The position numbers and the translations under genes were made by a program. From Candidatus Brevibacterium intestinigallinarum (GTDB lineage: Bacteria; Actinomycetota; Actinomycetes; Actinomycetales; Brevibacteriaceae), in NCBI GenBank assembly GCA_019117325.1, contig DWZY01000338.1, forward strand, positions 1 through 15,942: a DNA stretch of 15,942 nt, read 5' to 3'. The notes beneath the pieces are model-generated. The model saw only the letters and a list, made by a program, of their open reading frames with translations, had not been told where the DNA came from and ran no database searches. Positions 1-6,328 of the stretch are shown here, piece after piece. Every line of letters begins with the position of its first letter. The first letter of the stretch is position 1.

Positions 1-485
1 AGCTCGACGCCCCAGATCTCCGGCATCCCCACGTAGAGGGGGTCCCCGGCCATCGCCATGGCGATCTCCAGACCGCCCACCCCGATCGCCAGCATGCCCA
101 GCGCGCCAGCCGCACAGGTGTGGGAGTCGGAGCCGATCATCGTCACCCCGGGACGGCCGAAGCGGGCCTGATGGACCGGATGGGACACGCCGTTGCCGGC
201 CTTGGAGAACCACAGCCCGTAGCGCTGTGCGGCGGACTGGAGGAAGAGATGATCCTCCGGGTTCTTCTCGTCCGTCTGGAGAAGGTTGTGATCGACGTAC
301 TGGACGGACAGCTCCGTGCTGATGCGGTCGAGTCCCAGTGCCTCCAGCTCGAGCATCACCATCGTGCCCGTGGCGTCCTGCGTGAGGGTCTGGTCGATCG
401 ACAGGCCGATCTCGCGGCCCGGCTCCGGGGTCCCCTCCACGAGGTGCGAGCGGATGAGCTTCTGCGCAACGTTCTCAGGCATCAT
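1..485 (-). CDS. acn: Aconitate hydratase, Aquifex-type, N-terminal part (cut by window edge)
   Basis: Aconitase isomerises citrate to isocitrate through cis-aconitate using a 4Fe-4S cluster, in the cytosolic TCA cycle. About 160 N-terminal residues are visible; the family is usually about 650 residues long. The start reads MPENVAQKLIRSHLVEG, followed by IDQTLTQDATGTM, QYVDHNLLQTD and, near residue 120, the conserved IGSDSHT segment and GMLAIGVGGLE. This pattern fits the putative/Aquifex-type aconitase subgroup rather than the longer AcnA type. Two adjacent ATG codons (483-485 and 480-482) are both possible; a GGAGGAGG purine run lies 2-10 nt upstream and does not decide between them. The cluster cysteines lie outside the window. 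The gene is downstream of the DUF885 peptidase gene on the same strand, but a 315-bp gap with its own likely promoter suggests separate transcription. Homoaconitase or a related isopropylmalate-type enzyme is the main alternative. Confidence 0.88.
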   Translation of the reverse strand, partial: MMPENVAQKLIRSHLVEGTPEPGREIGLSIDQTLTQDATGTMVMLELEALGLDRISTELSVQYVDHNLLQTDEKNPEDHLFLQSAAQRYGLWFSKAGNGVSHPVHQARFGRPGVTMIGSDSHTCAAGALGMLAIGVGGLEIAMAMAGDPLYVGMPEIWGVE

Positions 486-538
486 CGCCTCCTCCTCGCC
501 GTGTCCTCCGCGGCTGCGGATTCGGACGAGGTCCTTCC

Positions 539-567
539 ACGGTAGGCCCGTTGAGGCCGGTTGGCCA
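539..567 (-). promoter_or_regulatory. Likely sigma-70-type promoter of the aconitase gene
   Basis: On the minus strand a -35 like TGGCCA (562-567, 4 of 6 to TTGACA) is followed by 17 nt and a -10 like TACCGT (539-544, fitting TANNNT). It would give a 5' leader of roughly 45 nt carrying the purine-rich ribosome binding site. Found by eye only. Confidence 0.4.
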
Positions 568-612
568 GGGCCGTGCAGGCCTCGACCGGTCACTCAGGTC
601 TCTACTGGTCAC

Positions 613-669
613 TGAGGTGTCCGTACGCGCCCTGAATCAGCGAGATGTGAGGCGCGTACGGACACCTCA
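613..669. repeat. Perfect 19-bp inverted repeat with 19-nt loop
   Basis: TGAGGTGTCCGTACGCGCC (613-631) is repeated exactly in inverted orientation at 651-669, separated by 19 nt. The loop itself begins with the small odd palindrome CTGAATCAG (632-640). There is no T-tract on either side. It could act as a terminator for the leftward peptidase transcript, which actinobacteria often achieve without a U-run, or as a protein-binding or repeat element upstream of the aconitase promoter. The sequence does not decide. Its outer motif CTGAGGTGTCCG recurs, less one G, in the palindrome at 10412-10498. Confidence 0.85.
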
Positions 670-677
670 ACGACAGT

Positions 678-696
678 GGGTGAGTGGGTGGGAGGG
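678..696 (+). other. G-quadruplex motif, plus strand
   Basis: Four GGG runs (678-680, 686-688, 690-692, 694-696) are separated by loops of 5, 1 and 1 nt, a compact canonical quadruplex pattern. It lies 105-123 bp past the stop codon of the leftward peptidase gene, so the G-rich strand would be the template strand for read-through transcripts. Formation in the cell is not shown. Confidence 0.55.
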
Positions 697-800
697 AAGG
701 AGGACGAGGAGGCGGATCTGACGCGGGAAGGCGGCAGCGCGAGAAGCAGTGCAGGTGCGGGAGCGCGGCTCTGGGAAAAGCAGCAGTGCCGCCCGCAGCT

Positions 801-2519
801 TCAGAACCCGCCCAGCAGCGCCTTCTGCAGCGTCGACAGCCCCACGGAGCCCAGCGCCAGTGCCCGGGAGTGGAAGTCACGCAGCGAGAATTCGCGTCCC
901 GCGGCCTCCTCCTGCGCCTGCACGGCCAGCCGCAGGTCCTGCCAGATCCGCTGCCCCACGGAGTAGGACGGCGCCTGCCCGGGCCATCCCAGGTAGCGCT
1001 TGAGCTCGAAGTCGAGGAAGCTGCGCTCCATCGCGACGTTCTCCGTCAGGAACTGCCACGCCTTCTCGCGGTCCCACACGCCGCCGCCCAGCGACTCCGG
1101 AGCCCGCTTGCGGCAGTGCACACCGATGTCGACGCATACCCGCGCCGCCCGCAGCCGCTGCGAATCGAGCATTCCGAACCGATCGCCCGGATCCGCGAGG
1201 AAGCCCAGCTCGTCCATGAGCCGCTCCGCGTAGAGGGCCCAGCCCTCGCCGTGGCCGGACACCCACACGCCCTGCTTCCGCCACGAGTTGAGCACGTCGT
1301 CCTGCATGACCGCAGCACCGAACTGGAGGTGATGCCCGGGCACGCCCTCGTGGTACACGGTCGTCGTCTCCTGCCACGTCGAGAACGTCTCGACGCCCGC
1401 GGGCACCGACCACCACATGCGGCCGGGCCGGGAGAAGTCCGCGGTGGGCGGCGTGTAGTAGATGCCGCCCGTCCCGTCCTCCAGCACCATGCACTCGATC
1501 GTGCGGACGGGGTCGCTGATGTCGAAGTGGGTGCCGGCCATCGCCTCGGTCGCGGCATCCGCGGTCGACTGCATCCACGTCCGCAGTGCGTCCAGGCCGT
1601 GCAGTTTCCGGGCCGGATCCTCATCCAGCCGCTGCATCGTCTCCCGCACGGTGGCGCCGGGGTACAGGGACTCGGCGATCTCCCGCTGTTCCGCGTCGAT
1701 CGCGGCCAGCTGCTCGAGACCCCACTCGTACGTCTCGTCCAGGTCGACCTCGGCGCCCAGGAACATCCGCGAGTGCAGCGCGTACTCCTCGCGACCGACC
1801 GCGTCGTCCTCGGGGGCATCGGACAGCAGCTGGTCCGTGAGGAAGCTCCCGAAGCGGTCGCAGGCGGTCCGCGCATGCGAGGCCGCGTCCTCCAGCTCGC
1901 GGCGCAGGCCGTCGGAGACCTCAGGACCCGCGGTCGCGACGAACGCGTCGAAGTGGCCGCCGGCCCGCGCGAGGTCCCCGGCCTGGGCCGCGACCGCCTC
2001 GACCTGGGTCCGCGCCGCGACCCGGCCGCTCGCACGTGCCTCGAGCAGGGACTCACGGTGGCCGGCCAGGGTCTGGCCCACGGCGCGCAGCCGGATCGCG
2101 TTCGCCTCCCAGTCCTCCGCCGAGGCCGTGGGGACGAGGTCGAAGAACTCCCGCACCGACTGGAGCGGGGAGGCGATGACGTTGAGCTCGGACAGGTCCG
2201 CGCCCAGGGCGTGCAGCTCCCGCTCGAGCCCCAGCCTCTCGCGCAGAGCGTCCGCCGTCACCGCGTCCGTCTCATCGAAGGTGCCCTGTGCACGGGCGGC
2301 GGCCTCGGCCTCGGGCAGCGCGGCGAGCGTGCGGGTGCGCAGCTCCTCCCACGCGGCCAGTCCGCCCGGAGACACGTCGTCGAGCTCTGCGGGGCCGTCC
2401 GCTCCCACCTCGATGCGGAGGGAGGGGGAGAGGGCGAGCATCCCTGCGAAGTGGTCCTCGGCCACCGCGTCGACGGGGGAGGGCGTGCGTGCGGGCGTCT
2501 GCGGGGTCGATGCGCTCAT
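801..2519 (-). CDS. DUF885 family protein, putative metal-dependent peptidase
   Basis: The 572-residue protein matches the DUF885 family (PF05960), often annotated as putative peptidases; substrate and activity are not established. The C-terminal half carries the hallmark HEGVPGHH (residues 390-397) and GHGEGWALYAE (422-432), which together supply His and Glu residues suited to binding a metal. A YYTPPTADFSRPG segment lies shortly before. The N-terminal half is helical and acidic. No signal peptide is seen, so it is probably cytosolic. The start is placed at the ATG of MSASTPQ because TAGGCT lies 7 nt upstream, the actinobacterial leaderless arrangement; the frame stays open 12 codons further upstream, but that would cross the promoter. 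It is divergent from the first MFS gene. The final residues are KALLGGF. Family assignment is firm, function is not. Confidence 0.85.
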   Translation of the reverse strand: MSASTPQTPARTPSPVDAVAEDHFAGMLALSPSLRIEVGADGPAELDDVSPGGLAAWEELRTRTLAALPEAEAAARAQGTFDETDAVTADALRERLGLERELHALGADLSELNVIASPLQSVREFFDLVPTASAEDWEANAIRLRAVGQTLAGHRESLLEARASGRVAARTQVEAVAAQAGDLARAGGHFDAFVATAGPEVSDGLRRELEDAASHARTACDRFGSFLTDQLLSDAPEDDAVGREEYALHSRMFLGAEVDLDETYEWGLEQLAAIDAEQREIAESLYPGATVRETMQRLDEDPARKLHGLDALRTWMQSTADAATEAMAGTHFDISDPVRTIECMVLEDGTGGIYYTPPTADFSRPGRMWWSVPAGVETFSTWQETTTVYHEGVPGHHLQFGAAVMQDDVLNSWRKQGVWVSGHGEGWALYAERLMDELGFLADPGDRFGMLDSQRLRAARVCVDIGVHCRKRAPESLGGGVWDREKAWQFLTENVAMERSFLDFELKRYLGWPGQAPSYSVGQRIWQDLRLAVQAQEEAAGREFSLRDFHSRALALGSVGLSTLQKALLGGF

Positions 2520-2526
2520 GCTGCCC

Positions 2527-2555
2527 AGCCTACGTCGGGATGTGCACAGGATCAC
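2527..2555 (-). promoter_or_regulatory. Leaderless promoter of the DUF885 gene, with TGTGCACA palindrome in its spacer
   Basis: TAGGCT (2527-2532, minus strand) ends 7 nt before the ATG, so transcription would begin at or next to the start codon. A weak -35 candidate GTGATC (2550-2555) lies 17 nt upstream. The perfect 8-bp palindrome TGTGCACA (2541-2548) sits in the spacer and could be an operator. No Shine-Dalgarno sequence is present, consistent with a leaderless mRNA. Confidence 0.55.
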
Positions 2556-2587
2556 CCGTTGCGTCCGACTGGCCGGCCGCGGTGGGA

Positions 2588-2641
2588 TACGATCGACGCA
2601 TCCGGACTTATCACCTGTTCAGTGCTGTCGTCGCAGGTGAT
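2588..2641 (+). promoter_or_regulatory. Possible promoter and operator of the first MFS gene
   Basis: TACGAT (2588-2593) is a plausible -10, with a weak CCGACT 17 nt upstream. Downstream of the expected transcription start lies the inverted repeat ATCACCTG (2610-2617) / CAGGTGAT (2634-2641) with a 16-nt gap. It could be an operator or an mRNA hairpin in the roughly 100-nt leader. No regulator gene is adjacent. Confidence 0.35.
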
Positions 2642-2699
2642 CATCGCGGACGTGCGCCATCAGGGTCGACGCGCCGTCCGCACCACACTGAGGAGGATC

Positions 2700-3905
2700 A
2701 TGTCGCCGGGGCGGCTGTGGAACAAGGACTTCACCGTCGCGCTGAGCATCAGCGTCTTCCTGGGCTTCGTGTTCTACCTGCTGGTGACCGCGATGGTGGG
2801 CTACGCGGTCCAGCGCTTCGCAGCGGGCGAGGCCGAGGCCGGGCTCGCCTCGACCGCCTTCGTCCTGGGCTCCGTCCTCACCCGCCCGCTGGCGGGCAAG
2901 CTGCTGGACGTCGTGGGCCGGCGTCGGATGCTCACCCTCAGCCTCGTGCTCGCCGCGACCGTGTCACTCGCCTACTTCGTCGTCGACACCCTGTGGCTCT
3001 TCATCCTCTCCCGCCTGGTCCACGGCATGCTGTTCGGGATGGGGCACACGGCGCTCAACGCGGCAGCGCAGGACCTCATCCCGCCCGCGCGACGGTCCGA
3101 GGGCAGCGGGTACTTCGCCGCATCCATGACGCTCGCCTCCGCGCTGGGGCCGCTCATCGCGATCGCCAGCGTCGACCGGTTCGGCTACCCCACCCTCTTC
3201 GGCATCTCGCTCGCGTTCTCCCTCGTCGCGCTGCTGGGCCTGCCGTTCCTGCGCCTGCCGGAGCGCAGGCTCACGGCCCAGCAGCTGCGGACAGCGCTGT
3301 CGCCGTCACCGCGCACCCTCATCGACCTCGAGGGCCTGCGCATGGGTGTCGTCATCCTGCTCAACGGCGCGGCCTACTCCGCCGTGCTCGCATTCCTCGC
3401 GACGCACGCGGCGCAGGCGGACGGGACCAGCGGTTCTGCCTCGCCCCTGTATTTCATGAGCTTCGCGGTGTCCTCGCTGGTCGCCCGCCTCTCGATCGGT
3501 CGGGTCCAGGACCAGCAGGGCGACAACGTGGTCCTCGGCCCGCTGCTCGCGTCCTTCGCCGCCTCCTGCCTCATCGTCGCCTTCTGGCCCACCCCGTGGG
3601 GGCTGGTGATCGCCGGGCTGCTCGCGGGCTTCGGCTACGGCTCCCTCATCACGTGCGCGATGGCGATCGCCGTGCGAACGGCGGGGCTGGCCCGGGTGGG
3701 ACTCGTGACCTCGACCTACCTCCTGTGCATGGACGTGGGGCTGGGCCTGGGCGCGATCGTCCTGGGCGCTGCCGCGGCGGCCTGGGGCTACGGAGTCCTC
3801 TACGTCCTCTGCGCCGTCCTCATCGCAGCCTCCGCACTCTGGTACGTGCTGGTGCACGGACGCTACCCGCATGCCGGTCGCGCGGGGGCACCTGGCCGAC
3901 TCTGA
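2700..3905 (+). CDS. MFS transporter, copy 1 of a local duplication
   Basis: The 401-residue, very hydrophobic protein is a 12-TM major facilitator by length and pattern. The MFS motif A between TM2 and TM3 is visible as AGKLLDVVGRRRML (residues 65-78). The N-terminal domain continues with RLVHGMLFG and IPPARRSEGSGYF, and the central cytoplasmic loop is near LPERRLTAQQLRTAL. Drug or small-molecule efflux is the usual guess for this type; the substrate is unknown. The ATG at 2700 is chosen because AGGAGG (2691-2696) lies just upstream. The frame is open for another 2 kb upstream, but that part is antisense to the DUF885 gene. It shares near-gapless alignment with the second MFS gene at 4766, with about 55-60% identity by hand count over roughly 125 N-terminal residues. 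Confidence 0.9.
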   Translation: MSPGRLWNKDFTVALSISVFLGFVFYLLVTAMVGYAVQRFAAGEAEAGLASTAFVLGSVLTRPLAGKLLDVVGRRRMLTLSLVLAATVSLAYFVVDTLWLFILSRLVHGMLFGMGHTALNAAAQDLIPPARRSEGSGYFAASMTLASALGPLIAIASVDRFGYPTLFGISLAFSLVALLGLPFLRLPERRLTAQQLRTALSPSPRTLIDLEGLRMGVVILLNGAAYSAVLAFLATHAAQADGTSGSASPLYFMSFAVSSLVARLSIGRVQDQQGDNVVLGPLLASFAASCLIVAFWPTPWGLVIAGLLAGFGYGSLITCAMAIAVRTAGLARVGLVTSTYLLCMDVGLGLGAIVLGAAAAAWGYGVLYVLCAVLIAASALWYVLVHGRYPHAGRAGAPGRL

Positions 3906-3938
3906 GCCTGCGCCTGCTCCGGTGCTCGACCGCGCGCC

Positions 3939-3987
3939 AGATTCCGTCCGAATCTCGTTGACTGTGCGGGCCGGCCGGTGCCACACT
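3939..3987 (+). promoter_or_regulatory. Candidate promoter with upstream inverted repeat for the lipoprotein gene
   Basis: TTGACT (3958-3963) is a good -35; the best-placed -10 is the poor CACACT (3982-3987, 18-nt spacer). Just upstream is the inverted repeat AGATTC-cgtcc-GAATCT (3939-3955), a possible operator or activator site. It would drive the disrupted lipoprotein gene from a leader of about 55 nt. Confidence 0.35.
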
Positions 3988-4049
3988 CAAGCATCGCGCG
4001 GCGCGCCCCCGGCCTGCAGACCGGCTTCCGCACCGCTGGAGGAGGGGTC

Positions 4050-4688
4050 ATGAGGGGCAGAGCTGCAGGTCGTGTGAGCGCATCGGCGCTGGGATGCGCA
4101 CTGGCGGTTCCCGCCGTGCTGGGCCTGGGCGGATGCAGCACCGCGCCGCCGGAGGCACTGGGGGACCCGCCGGCCGCCGCAGCAGGAGACGCACCGGAGG
4201 CCGTCGCCGGCGATGCGCCTGAGGGCGCTGCGGACGTCGTCGACTTCGAGTACCGCGCGGACACCTACGACTGCCACGACCTCCGCGGCCTCTACGAGCG
4301 CGGGTGGGAATGGAACATGGGGCGCCTCGAGGACCAGGGCTACGAGGTCCTCGTCATCTGCGACCTGTCGATCGAGCAGGCGGAACTGGCGCTTGCCTAC
4401 GAGTCCGGACTCTTCGACGAGGTCACGGAGGCAGAGGCGGCCATGCAGGAGGAGACCGGCCTGGAGTTCTCCTAGTACGGAGTCGCTCTCTACCGTGTCG
4501 AGGATGTGGAGGGATTCGTCTACGACACGTTCGTGCCGTCGATGAGTCTCGAGAACGACTTCGGGGAGGAGGGCGTCTTCACCGACGACTTCCTGTACTT
4601 CCACCAGCCGGATCCCGAGGGCGGGCCCGGCGAACTGCGCCGCAACCTCACCCCTGATGAGGCCCGCGCGCTCTTCTACGGGCAGTGA
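4050..4688 (+). pseudogene. Lipoprotein gene interrupted by one in-frame amber codon
   Basis: The ATG at 4050 follows GGAGGAGGGG. The product begins with a basic N-terminus, a hydrophobic segment and a lipobox ending LGLGGC (Cys29), so it is a predicted lipoprotein anchored outside the cell membrane. A Pro/Ala-rich linker with two GDAPE(A/G) units follows, then an acidic domain (VVDFEYRADTYDCHDL, EVLVICDLSIEQAELALA). Codon 142 is TAG (4473-4475), directly after GLEFS. The same frame then stays open for 70 codons with typical codon use (starting YGVALYRVEDVEGFVYD and ending DEARALFYGQ) to TGA at 4686-4688. The intact protein would be about 212 residues; as written a 141-residue product is expected. 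A CAG-to-TAG change is the simplest explanation. No well-placed ribosome binding site allows separate translation of the tail. Read-through or a sequencing error are alternatives. I do not recognise the family. Confidence 0.7.
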
Positions 4689-4752
4689 CCTTCGACGACC
4701 GGTGAACCGCACGAGCGCGATCCCCGCCTGCAGGAGCGCGGCACCGCCTGCT

Positions 4753-4758
4753 TAGACT
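4753..4758 (+). promoter_or_regulatory. Leaderless -10 element of the second MFS gene
   Basis: TAGACT ends 7 nt before the GTG start at 4766, and no Shine-Dalgarno sequence is present. No convincing -35 is seen 16-19 nt upstream. This suggests the second transporter has its own promoter rather than depending only on the lipoprotein transcript. Confidence 0.5.
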
Positions 4759-4765
4759 GGCCCGA

Positions 4766-5947
4766 GTGACTGAGCAGAGACTGTGGACCCGGACCTTCAT
4801 CATCGGCATCGTCGTCAACCTGTTCATGTCGTCGGTCTTCTACCTCCTCATGACGACCATGGCGATCTACGCCGCGCAGCGCTTCGCCGCGTCGGACTCC
4901 CAGGCGGGTCTCGCCTCGTCCGCGTTCGTCATCGGCGCCGTCTTCGCCCGGTTGGTCGCCGGCAAGTTCCTGGACGCCGTCGGCCGGCGCAGGATGCTCG
5001 TCCTCAGCATGATCGTCTTCACCCTCGCGGGGCTCTCATACCTGCCGGTCGAGGACCTCACGCTGCTCATCGTCGTCCGGCTGGTGCACGGCGTCGCATT
5101 CGGTGCGGGGAACACGGCGCTCATCGCCTCGGTCCAGTCGATCATCCCGCCGGCCAGGCGTGCGGAGGGCAACGGCTACTTCGGCACTGCAACGACGGTC
5201 GCGACCGCCGGCGGCCCGTTCCTGGGCGTGCTCCTCACGGAGAGCCTGGGCTTCGACGCGCTCTTCTGGGCCGCGACGATCGGCGGCCTCGTGGCCATGC
5301 TCGCGGGACTGGCCTACCGGGTGCCGGAGCGGACCCTCTCGCCGGAGGAGCGGTCGCGGATGCGCTCGTTCCGGCCCAGCACCTTCATCGACCGCGGGGC
5401 CCTGCCGTACGCGGCGGTCATGGGTGTGGGCGGCTTCGCGTACTCATCGGTGCTGTCGTATCTGGCGGTCCATGCGGCCGCACTGGACATGCCGCAGGCC
5501 GCGAGCATCTTCTTCCTGCTCTACGCGCTGGGAGCGCTCATCGCCCGCCTGTTCGCGGGCCGCATCCAGGACGTGTACGGCGATAACGTCGTCGTGGTCC
5601 CCGTCTTCGCCGCCTACACCGCCGGACTGGCACTCGTCGCGCTGTCGGAGTCCATGGGCGGGTTCGCGATCGCCGGTCTGCTCACCGGACTGGGATTCGG
5701 CTGCCTGCTGCCCTCGCTGCAGGCGATCCTCATCAACAGGTCGAGCCCCGCCCGCGTGGGTGTGGCGACCTCGACCTTCTTCCTCCTGCTGGACATCGGC
5801 ACGGGAGTGGGGCCCGTCTTCCTGGGCCTCGTCGTCGCGAGCTTCGGGTTCCCGGCGATGTACTGGGCGTCTGCGGGCCTCGTCGTGGTGGGCGGCGTGC
5901 TCTACGCACTGGTCCACGGCGTGCGCGCAGGCGGCCGCCGCGCCTGA
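4766..5947 (+). CDS. MFS transporter, copy 2 of a local duplication
   Basis: The 393-residue protein has the same 12-TM plan as the transporter at 2700, with which it aligns residue for residue at least through position 80. Motif A reads AGKFLDAVGRRRML (residues 65-78), followed by RLVHGVAFG and IPPARRAEGNGYF. The central loop is near VPERTLSPEERSRMRSF. In the C-terminal half both copies share an A-R-L-(F/S)-x-G-R-(I/V)-Q-D stretch followed by GDNVV. Substrate unknown; efflux is plausible. The GTG start is supported by TAGACT 7 nt upstream (leaderless pattern). Seventy-seven bp separate it from the broken lipoprotein gene, so duplication may have placed the lipoprotein between the copies or it was there before. 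It is convergent with the carboxylase genes. Confidence 0.9.
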   Translation: MTEQRLWTRTFIIGIVVNLFMSSVFYLLMTTMAIYAAQRFAASDSQAGLASSAFVIGAVFARLVAGKFLDAVGRRRMLVLSMIVFTLAGLSYLPVEDLTLLIVVRLVHGVAFGAGNTALIASVQSIIPPARRAEGNGYFGTATTVATAGGPFLGVLLTESLGFDALFWAATIGGLVAMLAGLAYRVPERTLSPEERSRMRSFRPSTFIDRGALPYAAVMGVGGFAYSSVLSYLAVHAAALDMPQAASIFFLLYALGALIARLFAGRIQDVYGDNVVVVPVFAAYTAGLALVALSESMGGFAIAGLLTGLGFGCLLPSLQAILINRSSPARVGVATSTFFLLLDIGTGVGPVFLGLVVASFGFPAMYWASAGLVVVGGVLYALVHGVRAGGRRA

Positions 5948-5954
5948 CGGGAGC

Positions 5955-6069
5955 CTCAGCCGCGCGCGGGAGACCGTCCGCGGCACGTGACCGTCAGACT
6001 CAGCCGCGTCAGATGCGCCTGCGCGGCTCAGGCGCGTCAGGCACCGCCAGGAGACTCAGCCGCGCGCGG
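5955..6069. repeat. CTCAGCCGCG repeats and hairpin between convergent genes
   Basis: CTCAGCCGCGCGCGG occurs at 5955-5969 and again at 6055-6069, exactly 100 bp apart, and its first ten bases recur at 5999-6008. The middle copy forms a 7-bp stem AGCCGCG (6002-6008) / CGCGGCT (6022-6028) with a 13-nt loop. The last copy contains the stop codon of the epsilon-like gene. The cluster probably works as a bidirectional terminator for the converging MFS and carboxylase transcripts; there is no U-tract. Confidence 0.5.
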
Positions 6070-6328
6070 CCCAGCTGCCGCGGACAGCCCTGCGCACCGC
6101 GCGCTGCGGCGACGCGAAGCCCACGGCACGGCCCACCCGGCCACCGCTCGACGCATCCCCGGCCCCAGCATCCGGGACGCCGGGCGCGGTGCCGGCTGCG
6201 GCCTCGGCGGGGGTGGACCCCAGCCCGCGCACCGCGGTGAGTGCGGCGACCGCGGCCTTCCGCGCCAGATCGCGCTCCTGCGCGTCCGTGAGTGCTGCGG
6301 TGCTGCGCCTGCGCGGCTCCGGGCTCAC
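6056..6328 (-). CDS. Probable acyl-CoA carboxylase epsilon subunit (small protein)
   Basis: This is a 90-residue basic, Ala- and Arg-rich protein. Its GTG start overlaps the stop codon of the carboxylase beta subunit by 4 bp (GTGA at 6325-6328), which indicates translational coupling. Actinobacterial acyl-CoA carboxylases often have such a small, poorly conserved epsilon subunit encoded next to beta, which stabilises the alpha-beta complex. Supporting features are a short helical N-terminal stretch (LTDAQERDLARKAAVAALTA), a flexible Gly/Ala/Pro middle and a Trp near the C-terminus (RGSWAARG). The sequence match is weak, so the call rests mainly on position, size and coupling. Alternatively it is an unrelated small protein of unknown function. 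Confidence 0.6.
   Translation of the reverse strand: MSPEPRRRSTAALTDAQERDLARKAAVAALTAVRGLGSTPAEAAAGTAPGVPDAGAGDASSGGRVGRAVGFASPQRAVRRAVRGSWAARG

Larger units (their letters stand above)
486..800. other. 315-bp non-coding region between the peptidase and aconitase genes
   Basis: No convincing gene is seen on either strand. From left to right it holds the aconitase ribosome binding site, a likely promoter (539-567), two near-identical direct copies of GGTCACT(C/G)AGGT(C/G)T at 588-601 and 607-620 (12 of 14 bases, 19 bp apart), a 19-bp perfect inverted repeat (613-669) and a G-run quadruplex motif (678-696). The rest, 697-800, is purine-rich on the plus strand and shows no clear signal. Confidence 0.6.

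Noticed and set aside
2541..2548. TGTGCACA as a Crp/cAMP receptor site
   Set aside because: The usual Crp site is TGTGA-N6-TCACA; this 8-bp palindrome lacks the spacer and is listed only as a possible operator.
684..2699. Long plus-strand open frame leading into the first MFS gene (would give a 1073-residue protein)
   Set aside because: It is antisense to the DUF885 gene, its translation is low-complexity His/Arg/Gly/Leu-rich sequence typical of GC-rich antisense frames, and the MFS gene has its own strong ribosome binding site at 2691.
3978..4049. Earlier start of the lipoprotein frame at 3978
   Set aside because: It would add 24 polar residues before the signal peptide and lies within the predicted -10 region; ATG 4050 has a strong ribosome binding site.
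4506..4688. Separate small gene starting at GTG 4506
   Set aside because: It is in the same frame as the lipoprotein beyond the amber codon, has no properly spaced ribosome binding site, and is better explained as the tail of the broken gene.
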